DNA from: Aphanomyces cochlioides
Lineage: Eukaryota; Oomycota; Saprolegniomycetes; Saprolegniales; Verrucalvaceae
Assembly: GCA_019828595.1 (NCBI GenBank)
Contig: JAHQRK010000001.1
Coordinates: 1,736,001-1,800,000 of the forward strand
DNA length: 64,000 nt
Direction of reading: 5' to 3'
The notes under the pieces are model-generated. The model did not search any database and had not been told where the DNA came from. It saw only the letters and a program-made list of their open reading frames with translations. Below are positions 11,553 to 22,761 of this stretch, piece after piece (positions within the stretch are counted from its first letter, which is position 1; each line of letters begins with the position of its first letter). Made by a program: the position numbers and the translations under genes.

Positions 11553-12753
11553 ATGTCGAGAGACGACTTCATCAACGTGACGACGAGCTTCGTCTTTGAG
11601 GTGCAACAGAGCATTGGCTTCGATTCGAGCGCATCGTATGACCTGCTGGACAAGCTAAGAGTCGCGCTAGAGCCTTTGCGCTTGCAGTGTCGGATAGCGA
11701 GAGAGGCGATAGAGGATTTGGAGCGACAAATTGGCCGCCAGTTGGCACTCCATGCAGACAAACGCACTCGATTCCTTCGATTTGACAGAGAAGCCAGTGG
11801 ATACATGACGTATTCAGACTTCCAACGAGCTCTTGAAGTCGTTTCGTGCTGTGTATGCGCCAACTCACGCTCTCTCTTGACAGGTGCTTCTCATTCCTGC
11901 TGAGCCGCATATTATCAAGATGCTCATGCAAAAATATGACACGACGAACCAAGGCCAGCTCAATTACACCAGCTTCTTACGACTTGCCAATGCAGCAGAC
12001 GCAGCCCCGCCACGACCTGAAGCCCAAGACACACATTACAGTCCACTGCAGTTGAGTGCGCCAGATGAAGATGACGATGCATTGGAACTCTCCGAGCAAA
12101 TCCGCACTGAGCAGCTCATCGGCAGCATACGAGCCAAGCTGTATCAACGGGGAATGTCTACCCGGGAGCTTTTCCTACAGCTGGATCAAGGCAGGTACTT
12201 CTCATTGCAGTCGTATGCAATATCCATGACCCTGCTTAGGTATTCCTACTTGACACTCGAAGAGCTCCATCGAGGGCTTGCTGCCTTTGGAGTTCCCATA
12301 CACCGGAAGGAACTCGTGACGTTGACGCGCCACTTTATGCAGAAAGACGAGACGTTCTCACTTGCGGATTTTGCTCGTTTGATCGATGGATGCGACGCCG
12401 TGAGACCAACTCGTGACCTTGGCATGGTACCTCCACGTCAGTCTCCACCACCGAAAAGTCGATTACCGCATCCTACCACAAGAAAAACACATTTTGACGG
12501 AAGTCTGCCAGCAATTGCTACTGCAATTCAAGCCCAAGGCAAATCTCTTCGTGAATTGTTTGACAGCATGGCAGAAGGTCATGACGTGCCGTGCATTTCA
12601 CCAGCAAAATTCATCAAGCAACTCGATCGATGGGGTGTTTCTCTCAATGATGGTGACGACATTGTTCGGCTAGTAGGTAGATTTGACTCAGCGGGTCGTG
12701 GTGGCCTCGTCTTTCACGAATTTGTCAAACTAGTGCAGCATCTTCAGGTCTAG
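11553..12753 (+). CDS. EF-hand protein with three paired-hand blocks
   Basis: Three exons encode 369 residues. Introns are at 11838-11883 and 12195-12239; the second is 45 nt and in frame, so it also reads through. Helix-loop-helix blocks are visible at FDREASGYMTYSDFQRAL, KYDTTNQGQLNYTSFLRL, a block around YSYLTLEELHRGL, and a C-terminal block with FDSAGRGGLVFHEF. The loop D..T..G.L..T.F fits a calcium-binding EF-hand, while several others lack acidic positions and are probably structural only. A repeated lead-in (G-[KM]-S-[TL]-RELF) precedes two pairs. Such proteins in protists are often cytoskeletal or flagellar, but this is only family context. It is transcribed away from the hydrolase, with 264 bp between the two starts. 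Confidence 0.85.
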
Positions 12754-13032
12754 TCAAGCATAATGTGACAACCTCCGTAACTCGACTCATGACAATTACA
12801 GCTGTAACCTTTTGGATGGTCTCAAGGAAGGAGATTCAAAACTTCAGACGATATGGGCTTGCATACTGGTAGCTTTTGTATCCTAGGCGAGTGTCATTGT
12901 TGATCACTTGTAGATATGAAGCTAATGCCTCAGAGGCTCAAGGAAGACAGTATCAATCACAAACATGAGATGGATTTATCACTAAAGAACTGCTCTGGAG
13001 AACTTTCGACAACCAAGGAGTCTTGTGACTTA

Positions 13033-13306
13033 GGGCCCGTCTGCCAATCGAAAATATTGCAATAAATAGGCCCAAAATGCCATTTTTAGGCCGAATTCAA
13101 TAATTGAGGTCAAAATATGAACTTGTTTATCTCCAAGAGTTTTGCACCAAATCCAATATTTTTGGTTGGGATATACTCACTGGAGGCTCCCAAAATGCCA
13201 TTTTACGAGATGGAGGTTTTACCTCCATTTTGAAAATGCCACAAATCGTTGATCCCAATTTAGCTGAAAATGGCATTTTGATTTTGAAATTTTGCCAGAC
13301 GCACCC
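13033..13306. mobile_element. 274 bp MITE, PIF/Harbinger (Tourist) type
   Basis: The ends form imperfect terminal inverted repeats: GGGCCCGTCTGCCAA on the left, against GGGTGCGTCTGGCAA read inward from the right. Both ends are flanked by TTA (13030-13032 and 13307-13309), the target duplication typical of PIF/Harbinger elements. The interior is AT-rich with several AAAATGCCATTTT or AAAATGGCATTTT palindromes and no open frame. Similar short motifs occur at the left end of the autonomous element at 48,437, so it may be a non-autonomous relative; that link is inference. The right-hand TTA is also the stop codon of the neighbouring GH62 copy. Confidence 0.75.
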
Positions 13307-14490
13307 TTAGCTACGGACAGGGTTTTGGAGAGTGAGGACAGCAGACTTGAATGGCAGAAGGTCATATTGAGCGTTCGAACTGGGCTCTTTGCCTTGGTAC
13401 AAGAATTGGAGGTTGCAAGGGTCCACGGTGAAGGTTTCATCAGGGTTCGTACGGACCAAATCGCCGTGCGATATCCAGTTGGTCCATGTAGCGCCACTGT
13501 TGGCTTTGCCAGCAAAACCAGGTTCAGTGCCGGCATGTACAGTCCATGGACCGTCCAAAGTTGGGGCCGTGAACGAACGGAAGTAATCGCCTTGGGAACC
13601 AAAAGCTTCGACGATCATCAAGTACTTGTTTTGGCCTTGCAATTTGTACACTTGGACCGCTTCGTTAAGGTTGGCGCGAGTGTCACTCATGACAGTCGTG
13701 TAGCTCGAGCCGAAGCTTCCTGGGAAGTTGCCAATTGGCATGCTGCTCTTGTAGATGCTGCCGTTGTCGGCGGCAAAGAATAAGTGGATGTTTTTGTCGT
13801 CAGCAATAATAGTTTGATCAAAGAAACCGGTAGGGGAGCCCTATGGATTCGCGCCAGTGAACAATGGCTTTTCAGCCGACCAGCTATTCACGTTCGTAGG
13901 GTCCGTGCTGGTGCGGTAGGTGAAACGAGCCGATCCCCACTGGTAAGCCAGCACCCAGATGCTCTTGGGACGGAAGTAGAAGAGCGTTGGGGCGGGAGCG
14001 CTGAAAGGCATGGTGTATTGTGTAGCCGTAGCCATGTCGGACCAGTTGGTGAATGGCGCAAAAGCCGTGGAAGCGTATCCCTTACCAGTGTAGACACTGC
14101 CGTAGACAATGTGTTTGCCATTGTAGACGACGTTGGTGAAATCCTTGAGGGAGACCCAGCCATGTTGAGGGTTCGCCAAGAGTCCAGTAGATGTCCACTG
14201 GGGGGCCTTTGGGAGATCACAGAAACGAAACCGCCGCCACTGGAAGGACTGGAGGTAGATGGAGCATTGCTTGGGACAACTGTGGGTGAGCTCGATGGTT
14301 TAGCCGTTGTGGGCGTGGATCCTCCAGTGCTTGGGGTACATTGCGAGTACCATTCAGACTGCACAGTGCAGGTGTAACCAGCGACACAGGTCGTTGAACC
14401 GGTGTAGCCATTGCCACCGCATTGTTGCCATGCACCACTTTGGGCATAAGCAGCTCCAGCCAAAAACGCAGACACGATCGCGACCTTCAT
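13307..14490 (-). pseudogene. CBM1-GH62 arabinofuranosidase copy 1, broken
   Basis: The intact relatives of this gene encode secreted alpha-L-arabinofuranosidases that trim arabinose from xylan or arabinan. Here the signal peptide ([16 protein letters not shown]) and a CBM1 cellulose-binding module ([13 protein letters not shown]...YSQC) are in frame from the ATG at 14490. A Ser/Thr/Pro linker follows. About 5 extra bases near 14218 shift the frame at the start of GH62. The catalytic domain then reads on in another frame until TAG replaces a Ser codon at about 13849, after ...KPLFTGANP. The final third is open again to the TAA at 13307-13309. The GH62 elements [24 protein letters not shown] and [11 protein letters not shown] are recognisable. 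There are two lesions, so it is unlikely to be functional. Confidence 0.85.
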
Positions 14491-14749
14491 GGCAAATTGA
14501 AAAATGATGACTTCTGAAGCTAAGACGATGGCACAGTGTGGTTGATCGCAAAGAACACGGCGGCTACGTTGTACTGCAAGTTCCAACTCGGGCCGTGACA
14601 ACGTGGCTGATCGCAACACGTAAGACAGGGAGTCCAGTCTGAGCACTAAACAAGCTCGTTCGTCCGATTGCGAGCAAAGTAACCAAAGCGACAAAAGTGT
14701 CATCGGCATGAGCAAGGCCATGAAGACGATGATGCTCGAGCTGGTACTA

Positions 14750-16860
14750 AAGCAAAAAAGAGGTTTCAAACAACGGCAGTCTCCATGAACCGTGCATCCA
14801 GGGCATGAGGTAGGCATCAAGTCGATTGCCAGAGGATTCTCGGAAAAGCAACGACATCAAGCCACCTCTGGTGGTACGATGACAAAGGTATGCAGTCGAT
14901 TCAGTAATGCACCTTGAGGAACTGATTCCAACTGGTGGCACATAACATTTCTGGTCGCAATTGATTCGAGCATCGAGTTAACGTTGGGTTGGGAAGCAAA
15001 GTGCATCTCCCCCCTAGGTGGAAAAGGCCAATGTCCACCCCGCCGCCTACAACTCAATGCGCATGCTGGTACGACAACCCGATCACATGTGGTTGAAGCT
15101 TTAAAACCTGTCGTGCCTTGTTCGTTGTTGGCACGCTGCCTTACTGGTCATGACGATCTGATGGATTTCTCTCAGCAGCACTGAGATAAATTAAATAAGT
15201 TGCAAATCGCTCCCGAAGTGTGCTGGGGTCTGCCATGGGGAGCTTATGGTGTGATTGAATTGTTGTTCGATAGATCGAGAAGAACCCAGCAAAATCGCTC
15301 CGTTCATGGCGATAGTTGCCAAGCATGCCTTGGTCCCATCTTCAAGAATACTGCAGATGCGCTGGACGGCGACATCGCAAACCCATTTCGCCAAATGTCG
15401 TACAAAAATGTACCTGCATCAAAGCGTAAATATGGCCATGCTCCATTCTGTCGACAATTTACCGTCGTCTGATCCTCAAGCTTGTTGGGCCAAGAAAATA
15501 CCACTAATCTACTCGTGGAAAAGACTTCCAGCGAATCGACAGGCGCTGTGGTGTACCTGGTGCAATCGGACTCGAGGCACTGAGACTTTGATCCGCACTT
15601 TGAACATTGCGGCCACTGCATTACATCCGCTACGCTCTCCTACATGCATCTATTTGATGCGTGGGCACCGTAGAATTGCCATGGATTGAATTGAGGCTGA
15701 ACATCAGCGCCCTCAACTCTTCACTTCGACGCAAACGATAGAAATTATGCAAAACCAACAAGAAAACGAGGTAAATTGCACCTGGAGCGGTGGTGCCGAC
15801 CAACTGGCTGCCCTGTTATCACGAGCGACAACGTTTTCAACGATAGAATCTGACACCCCTTTCGTCTCGAATACATTGCATGAACAAAAACGCGACAGCT
15901 AGGAAACATTGCTTGTGTCAAAAGCCTGAGATTTTATAGCAAGTAACGCACCCCTCGATTTGCTCGGCATGACAGTGAGTCAACAGCCAGGCATACACGC
16001 CTCACCGTGATCAAGATTAATCACGACGGGCAGTCCCTGGGCTTTCATGCTATGACTCGCGTCATATCCATTTGCTCATGAAAGAGATGTGACTTCATTC
16101 ATCTCCACAACGGAGGACGTGCTCACCTTGTGCTTGAGTTCATGAGGTAATTGCTCTCTTGATACCAAGGATGCATCTGTTACGTCATACTTCAAGTGAA
16201 AGTGGTCAATCGGGCAGCTCATTTGAAAGCTTTCAAGGAGTATCAGCGACACCAACTCGCAGTGAAACTACCCAAAGAACCAACGATTCTTTCATGACCT
16301 GTTGGCTGGTGCGTTTGATTCAGTCTAAGCTGGACTTCTCGAAGCCTGTGTCAAATCGACGATGAACAAAGACCTACGTGTGGCGAGCTTTGCGAGCAAA
16401 TCGCAATGGTTGGTCTATAGATCAACTATCAGTCAGCCTTCCTCTTGATACAGCTGTAACGATTGCGTTTTCGGATTCAAGTCGGCGTTCAAGTGCATCG
16501 CTTGCCCCCGTGGGTGCTGAAGAAGAGGACCAAGCTGCATCACCAGGCTCCATGGCAAACTACCATGCACCGTTGAGTTTCAATGGCTTCAAGAATTGTA
16601 TCCTCTCTTGTGAGCTCTAAAATCCAACGAGAGAAATTGGAGATCCAGTGAGATGTAGTTACCAACAGACTGTAGCATGTGGCCGTGTATCCATGTGAAT
16701 TAGTTATCCAAGACCTACCGTCTTTTCGGATGATCCCCGCCTTTGGGTGTCGACGCGTTCTCGACATTTTCGCCGTATTATCATAACAGCCAAGCATTGT
16801 GATAACGTCGGCCAAGGGTGTTCGACTCAAGCGGCTGACACACTCAACTCGATGGGTGCG
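14750..16860 (+). repeat. Segmental duplication D1 (paralogue of D2), no convincing gene
   Basis: This stretch is a diverged direct copy of 18,930-20,750 plus 22,440-22,620. Matched landmarks include the GCATGCTGGTAC block (15061 and 19277), GATTTCTCTCAGCAG (about 15165 and 19390), TTCTTTCATGACCTGTTGGC (16290 and 20284), and GATAACGTCGGCCAAG (16801 and 22557). Open frames here are short and not conserved between copies, so I call none. D1 carries the empty site (about 16255) of the TA-flanked MITE found in D2. From about 16,861 to 17,330 the sequence has no match in D2 and holds nothing I can support. Confidence 0.7.
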
Positions 16861-17493
16861 TCTTGCTTGAAACGATGAAAGCTTCCGCGATTAAATTCCA
16901 GGTTGTTCATTGTGGCTGCACGGACCTCCTTGCGTAGAGTCTGAGCTGACGGCAAAGTGAGATACAAATCCCTTGACTCGTTTCAAGCACGACAACCAAC
17001 TTGCTCCACTCGGCTTCCATCCGCCCGCCAATGTTTAAGGCGGAATATCCACAATATCCCCAGTGAGTTGCATCTGCGGTACATCAAAGGGAAAGGAAAC
17101 TATTCAATGGTCTAGACCCTCAGAAGACACCCAAACAACTTGGACGGTATGGAACTCGAATCCCACGTCCTAAGACCATGCACCCATTTCAAATACTCCA
17201 CATGTAGAATCATGGAGATCTCGCGTCTTGCAAACCTTCATGAACGCAGACTTATTCGACTCGATAACAGGAGGAGCAAAGCCCGCTGGAACTCCATTGA
17301 GTTGTCGCTTTTCATTCAGCTTCTCTGACTTGCTCGAGGTGTTGCATGACACCAGCAGCAAGCGCTTAGCAGCACTCGCATAGCTTCTACTCATGAAGAG
17401 CATATGCCTATTAGCTAACATTTGTACATCCCGTGCGTCCTCGTCCAGTTGTTTTGTACTGCGTTTTCCCAACTTACCATTTCTCAATTTGCC

Positions 17494-18024
17494 ATGAAGG
17501 TTGCCACTCTCTCTGCGTTTTTGGCTGGAGCTGCCTATGCTCAAAGTGGTGCTTGGCAGCAATGCAGTGGCTCTGGATTCTCGGGATCCACAACTTGCGT
17601 CGCTGGGTTCACTTGCTCTGCTCAAAACCAATGGTACTCCCAATGCGTCCCCGCCACTGGTGGATCTACTCCTTCGACGGCTCCTACCTCAGCTCCTTCT
17701 ACTGCTCCCACGACGGCCCCTTCGACCGCTAAGCCTGCAGCGTCGACTGCTAAGCCAGCCACTTCCTCCACCCCAACTGTTGTGCCGACCAGTGCCCCAA
17801 CAACCTCTGCGCCCCCTTCTAACGGCGGTGGCTTCTGCGACTTCCCAAAGGCCCCCCAGTGGACATCTACTGGACTCTTGGCGAACCCTCAACATGGCTG
17901 GGAATCACTCAAAGATTTCACCAACGTCGTCTACAATGGCAAACACATTGTCATCGCTTATGCTGGCATTCCCGATGAGTGGGAAAACCCGAAGTCAAGA
18001 AATGCATTTTACCACAAGCTGTAG
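17494..18024 (+). pseudogene. CBM1-GH62 copy 2, truncated within the catalytic domain
   Basis: An open frame of 176 codons begins [16 protein letters not shown], followed by CBM1 with its usual cysteines (QCSGSGFSGSTTC...YSQC), a long Thr/Pro/Ala/Ser linker, and the first ~50 residues of GH62 up to VVYNGKHIV. Homology to the other copies stops abruptly at about 17,951. The last 23 residues (IAYAGIPDEW...) are unrelated sequence ending at a TAG. The catalytic acid and most of the barrel are therefore missing, but signal peptide, CBM1 and linker are intact. If expressed it would be a secreted cellulose-binding module with a stub. That is possible but unproven; a truncated pseudogene is the simpler reading. 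Confidence 0.8.
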
Positions 18025-18929
18025 CGCCAGGAACAGATTTTGTGATGTGTAGCTGGGATTCATGAATGAAGTAAACTATTATTGGACTCCAAACATAAGA
18101 TTTGTCGTCATGAATACTTAATCACATTGCATATCGCAGCTGTTCATGGGGTTGGTATCCCCCTCGACGACATTTGACGCAAAATAGCCTCTAGTTGTCA
18201 GTGGGCAGTTAAGACCGTATCCTCCTTTTGAGTAGTTTTTGCCTGTCAGATAGTGGCAACCACTTCAAAAGTTGTCAAGGCGAATACCCCGTGGACTAGT
18301 TCGACAGACCCTTATGTAGTCGTCCAGTCACCCCTTGCAAGTTAACTTCACTGTTAGTTGGTTACCGGCCTTTTATGAGTACTGCAGTAGTCAGAGGTCC
18401 TGCAGTCTAGTCCAGTGGCAATAGGAGTCTACAGTCGGCGGTATGTAGGAGGTCGTGGTCGGATCGATTTAGGATCAATATTTGGCAAAACTAGGACAAT
18501 TTCCACGAATGCATGTATTGGATTAGGATAAATATTGTTACAATCATCGTGACAATAATTGGCAATATTCGTGAATATAATAGTTTTGGCCAACCCCATT
18601 TTGCTGTTGTCTTCTTCACATGGGTTTCAAAGTTTGACAGTGTCAAAGTTGCAGCGAAGGAATGTATGTATGGCGAGACAGCCATGATCTTTTCCAACCA
18701 AGCGAAAGACCAGAGGTGTTGGTAAAGCAGACATCTCGATTGTGCGTGCAATTAGATACTCTCTGGGGGGTATTTTCACTGTGTTCAACAACTTTTCAAG
18801 AATATATTCAGATGCCATCATTGCCTCATGAGCATTGTTAGGGCAAAGACGAGACAAAAAGAGATATTTTGCTATATTTCGGTATGCTCTCAACAAGAAG
18901 GGTACCAGTACTTGGCTAGAAGTTATTGG
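18025..18929. other. Non-coding stretch with a shared repeat block
   Basis: No supportable gene. About 18,685-18,830 (TCTTTTCCAACCAAGCGAAA to the CAACAACTTTTCAAGAAT block) is repeated, with divergence, at 24,541-24,690, and a shorter piece at about 26,840. The remainder shows no open frame or RNA gene I can recognise. Confidence 0.5.
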
Positions 18930-19814
18930 TTTCGAGCGGGGACAGACGCCAAAAACAGGCTTGAATCAACTGCAGTCGCCATGACATGCGAATCCAGGGC
19001 ATGCTAGTTGCCAGAAGATTTATGAGTAAGCAACGACACCAAGCCAATTGTGGTGGGACTATGAGAAACGTATGCAGCGCAAGGAATTGGTGGCACTTAA
19101 CATTTCTGGTCACTCTGGCTGGACGGATGCAATAGATTTGAGCAGTGTCCACATCGGGTGAGCAAAATATAATTCTCCCTTTGCCTCTTTCGATGGCAAA
19201 GCTTGGTCATTTCACTATACATGATCTACATCAAGCAAAGGCGAATGGCCACCCCGCCTGCCTACAGCTCAATGTGCATGCTGGTACAAGAACTCGATCG
19301 CATGATCACATAGTGTTGAAGATTTATTACCTGTTGTACCATGTTCGTTGTTGGCACACTGATTTACTGGTAATAAAGACGATGTGATCGATTTCTCTCA
19401 GCAGTACTAAGATCCCAATTGTCAATCCAGTGTTCGATTGCGTAGATCATTGCATCCACGTGGTCAATACACTCGACAAGTTGCAAATCGCTCATTTTGA
19501 CACAGCCCAAAGCTCCTATCACAGTACTCTTCTCACAGAATGATTCAACCATGGGGACAAGCCCCAGCTTCCATAGGGTGCTGAGGTCTGTCAGGGAAGC
19601 TCATGGTGCGATTGAATTGTTATTCCATAGATCGGGAAGCACACGCCTCACCGCCGTCAAGCTCAATGACAAGAGGTTGTCCCAGGTAGTTGCTCTCTCC
19701 ATATTCATGATCATATTTAAGGATGCGTTTGTTACATCATGAAGGAACTTCAAGTGAAAGTGATCAATCGTGGAACTCATTTGAAAACTTCCAAGGGGTA
19801 TCAACGACACCAAC

Positions 19815-20255
19815 TACCGTATTTGCCGTACTTCTGCACCTACGATTTTTCATCGTTGAGTTGCACCTAACGGTAAAAATTAACTATGGTTGAAAGATTT
19901 CAGGATTTATTGATGAGTTGCACCTATTCCCTCTTGATTGGACAGAAATCAGCCTATCATGATGCTCAACTGAGAAAAAGTATTGGCATCTGCGTCGATC
20001 CCTTTGAAATGGAGCTACGTGCGGTCGATGTCGTCGGTGTTTCTTGGCGACTTCGTTTAGCCATGAGGTCAAAAGCAACGAACGAGAACTGGCTGGTGGA
20101 GTGAACACACCATCATGATGGAATATCAGTCTATTTCAACCAATGAAACGCTAGAATGTAGAAGTGAAGCATCTTCCAATTTATCGTTGACTTGCACTTA
20201 ACATTTGATAATTTGATGACATTTTCGTAGGTGCAGAAGTACGACAAATACGGTA
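19815..20255. mobile_element. 437 bp TA-flanked MITE (Tc1/mariner-like)
   Basis: Terminal inverted repeats of about 28 bp begin CCGTATTTG[CT]CGTACTTC and are nearly perfect. The element is bounded by TA on both sides (19815-19816 and 20254-20255), the duplication typical of Tc1/mariner elements. The paralogous site in D1 (ACCAACTCGCAGTG at about 16251) lacks the element, which gives an empty-site comparison inside the same window. No transposase is encoded, so it would need a partner element elsewhere. Confidence 0.75.
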
Positions 20256-20749
20256 GCAGTGAACCTACCAAAAGGACCAACAATTCTTTCATGACCTGTT
20301 GGCTGGTGTGATTTGATTCAGTCTAAGGTGGACTATTCGAAGCCTGTGTCAAATCAACGATGAACGAAGAACGACCTGTGGCGAGCCTTGCGAACAATAT
20401 GCAATGGTTGGTCTATTGATTCAACTATCAGTCAGCCTTCCTAGGGCTGTATCAATTGCGTTTTCGGATTCGAGTTGGAGTTCAGTGCATCCATTGAAAA
20501 TAGCCATCGTTTGCTTGCCCCCATGGGGCTGAAGAAGAGGAAGGGCCAAGCTGCATCATCAGGCTCCATATCAGACACTCACACTTTTGAGTTTCAATGG
20601 AGATTGGCTTGAATTACTCTCTGTAAGCTCAAATTCAAACTTGTGGGTTGCTGCATTTCTTCGACTGAACAAGATTTCTTTTCCAACGACGCACGATCCA
20701 CCGAGAAAAATCAAGTGAGATTTAGTTACCAACAGAACTGTAGCATCTG

Positions 20750-22440
20750 TCAGAAGGGCAACCAAAGAAGGGTGCGAGGAGGAAACAGATATGAGGAAGC
20801 GATGGAAAAGAGAACTAGAGCGACTAGGCACATATGGGAGGCGGAGCAACCACTGAACACAAGAGAGCAGAAGAGGGGAAAACAAAGAGTGAGATTGGAC
20901 GGTTACTAAACTAGACTAACCGGACAACGAACGGAAGGGGCTCAAGCCCAGAAAAGGGCCAAACGCAGGAGCCCGCACAGAAGTGCAATGAGGAGGCTAG
21001 AGAAGAGCCAGCGAGAGGACCCGCATAAGTGCGCCTGCCGGAGCCCTCAGAAGTGCGCACTCACGACAGCACCTAACCTTCTCATTGATTATCCGGATAT
21101 GAAAAGTCAAAATAACCGGATTTCGATGCCGACAAGCAGGAACGTACTGCCGCCACGTCATGAAGCAGCAAGGAACTCGATATCATCTTGGACCAAGAAG
21201 TCTCGAGAGCAAGTAAATAAGCATAAATTAAGAAGGTCCTGGGGATGCTGTTAATCGATCTTTGGATCATCATCCGAATAAAGACACTCAAATTAACCGG
21301 ATCCAGTTGAGACATGGTCGTCCGGATACGGCGAGATGCAATATCCGGATATTTCATGGTGGCAATGGAGGACCGTCCGTCCGCCACGTCATGCAGCAGG
21401 AAGAAGCCTTGGACTACAAGAACAGGAGATCAATGAGATTTGGATAGATTAAGAGTTAAATAGCTAAGCGGACGAGTTGGTCACGTGGAGCACGCGACGT
21501 CGCTTGTTGGACGGTTCTACAATGTCGTACCCTGCCAGTTGGAGCAAAGCCGACGCGGCTTCGCGCTTTCGACGTCGTGCTCGATGTTCGTCATGGGCTG
21601 CTTCTTGTCGCGACTGACGGATCTCGGCGGCTTCACGGCAATATGCTGCGATCTCGTGGGCGTCTACGGAGGCCGCTTTGAGAAGAGCAATGCGTTCCAA
21701 GTTTGCAAATTTCATCACGACGCCACGTTTGCACTCGGTGTTGTTGGAAATATCGGTCGTGTACATGTTGGAGTGGGTCTGTGTCATACCGACGGGAGGT
21801 CCTCTTTCTTTTGGCAGCGCACTCGCCCCAAATGCGACTGGAAACTCGAACGTCGTGGCCGTCGAGAACGTCACTCGATGGCGACGTTGGGCTCGGGCAA
21901 TATCGCGTCGCAATTCATCGACAGAGGTTGGACTCAAGAGCGTGGTCGAGACTCGCTTGGCCATGGCAGATGGATCTTCGTTGCTGTTGTCGTAGCTGAG
22001 CATTGTGTGGCGTGGAAGGCGCTTCTTTTTGGAATTATGCTCGTGCTGCAGTCTTCGTGGTTGACACAAGAAAAATGATGAAAGTGCTGAAAAAATGGAT
22101 TTTTGTCGCTTGGAGATGAATCCGACGACGAGCAGCACAAGAGAGCATCAGGATGGAGATCTCGTCGTCGAAAGAGCGTCAAGACAGTCAATTTACGTGG
22201 CAATTTAAACACAGCATCGATGCTTTCTCAAAACAGAGTGAGCATTCTCGGCTCGAGAGAGACGCTAGACCGCACGAGAACGAACGCCTGCTGGCGTGGG
22301 AAGGTTTGTCTGGCAATCGCTCGGTTAGTTTACGCAGGTTCCTCGGTCGTGGACATACGCCGTGTCTTTTGCAAGCATCAAGTCTGGCAGGACATCCATG
22401 GGAATTATTGCAGTCATCCAGGATAACTATGTAGTGTAAT
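20750..22440. other. Insert inside D2: GC-rich repeats, TATCCGG motifs and one gene
   Basis: This segment has no counterpart in D1. Its left part (20,880-21,080) holds short GC-rich direct repeats (AGAAGTGC variants). The middle (21,089-21,360) has several CCGGATA-type motifs, including the palindrome ATATCCGGATAT at 21,341. The right part is the minus-strand gene at 21,464-22,003. Near its right limit is a perfect 9 bp inverted repeat CGGTCGGTC / GACCGACCG (22,442-22,476). No transposase was found, and the insertion mechanism is unknown. Confidence 0.5.
21464..22003 (-). CDS. CSRNP-N-like small nuclear protein, 179 residues
   Basis: A single-exon open frame runs from the ATG at 22003. The central stretch VTFSTATTFEFPVAFG, then ALPKERGPPVGMT, resembles the N-terminal domain of cysteine/serine-rich nuclear proteins (CSRNP/AXUD1), in which V-x-F...V.x.F.R is followed by a Gly-rich segment and a basic helix. 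This is a motif-level resemblance, not an alignment. The C-terminal half is helical and very basic (EHRARRRKREAASALLQ, SNKRRRV), which suggests nuclear localisation. A role in transcription would follow from the family but is inferred. The gene lies in a segment inserted into a duplicated block, so it may have arrived with the insert. The alternative is an unrelated lineage-specific protein. Confidence 0.65.
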   Translation of the reverse strand: MLSYDNSNEDPSAMAKRVSTTLLSPTSVDELRRDIARAQRRHRVTFSTATTFEFPVAFGASALPKERGPPVGMTQTHSNMYTTDISNNTECKRGVVMKFANLERIALLKAASVDAHEIAAYCREAAEIRQSRQEAAHDEHRARRRKREAASALLQLAGYDIVEPSNKRRRVLHVTNSSA

Positions 22441-22761
22441 TCGGTCGGTCGAGGGTAATTTATCCTGGACCGACCGTCTTTTCGCGAGGATTCGCGCCAT
22501 CAGATGTCAAGCTTTCTCGATATTTTCACCATATTTACATGATAGCTGAGCATTGCGATAACGTCGGCCAAGAGTGTTCGACTCGAGCGGCTGGCACACT
22601 CAACTCAAGGCGTTGAATCGCTCCAGCAGCATGCGTTTAGCAGCCACTCGCACTCGCATAGCTTCTACTCATGAAGGGCATATGCCTACTTGCTAACATT
22701 TGTACTTCCTGTGCGTCCTCGTTCAGTTGTTTTGTACTGCGTTATCCCGACTTATCATTTC

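Larger units (their letters stand above)
18930..22670 (+). repeat. Segmental duplication D2, carrying two later insertions
   Basis: This is a direct paralogue of D1. It is interrupted twice relative to D1: by a TA-flanked MITE at 19,815-20,255 and by about 1.7 kb at roughly 20,750-22,440, which contains the 179-residue gene on the minus strand. Homology to D1 resumes at about 22,440 and runs into the promoter and 5' end of GH62 copy 3, parallel to D1 running into GH62 copy 2. So the duplicated unit included the GH62 upstream region. No other genes are supported. Confidence 0.65.
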
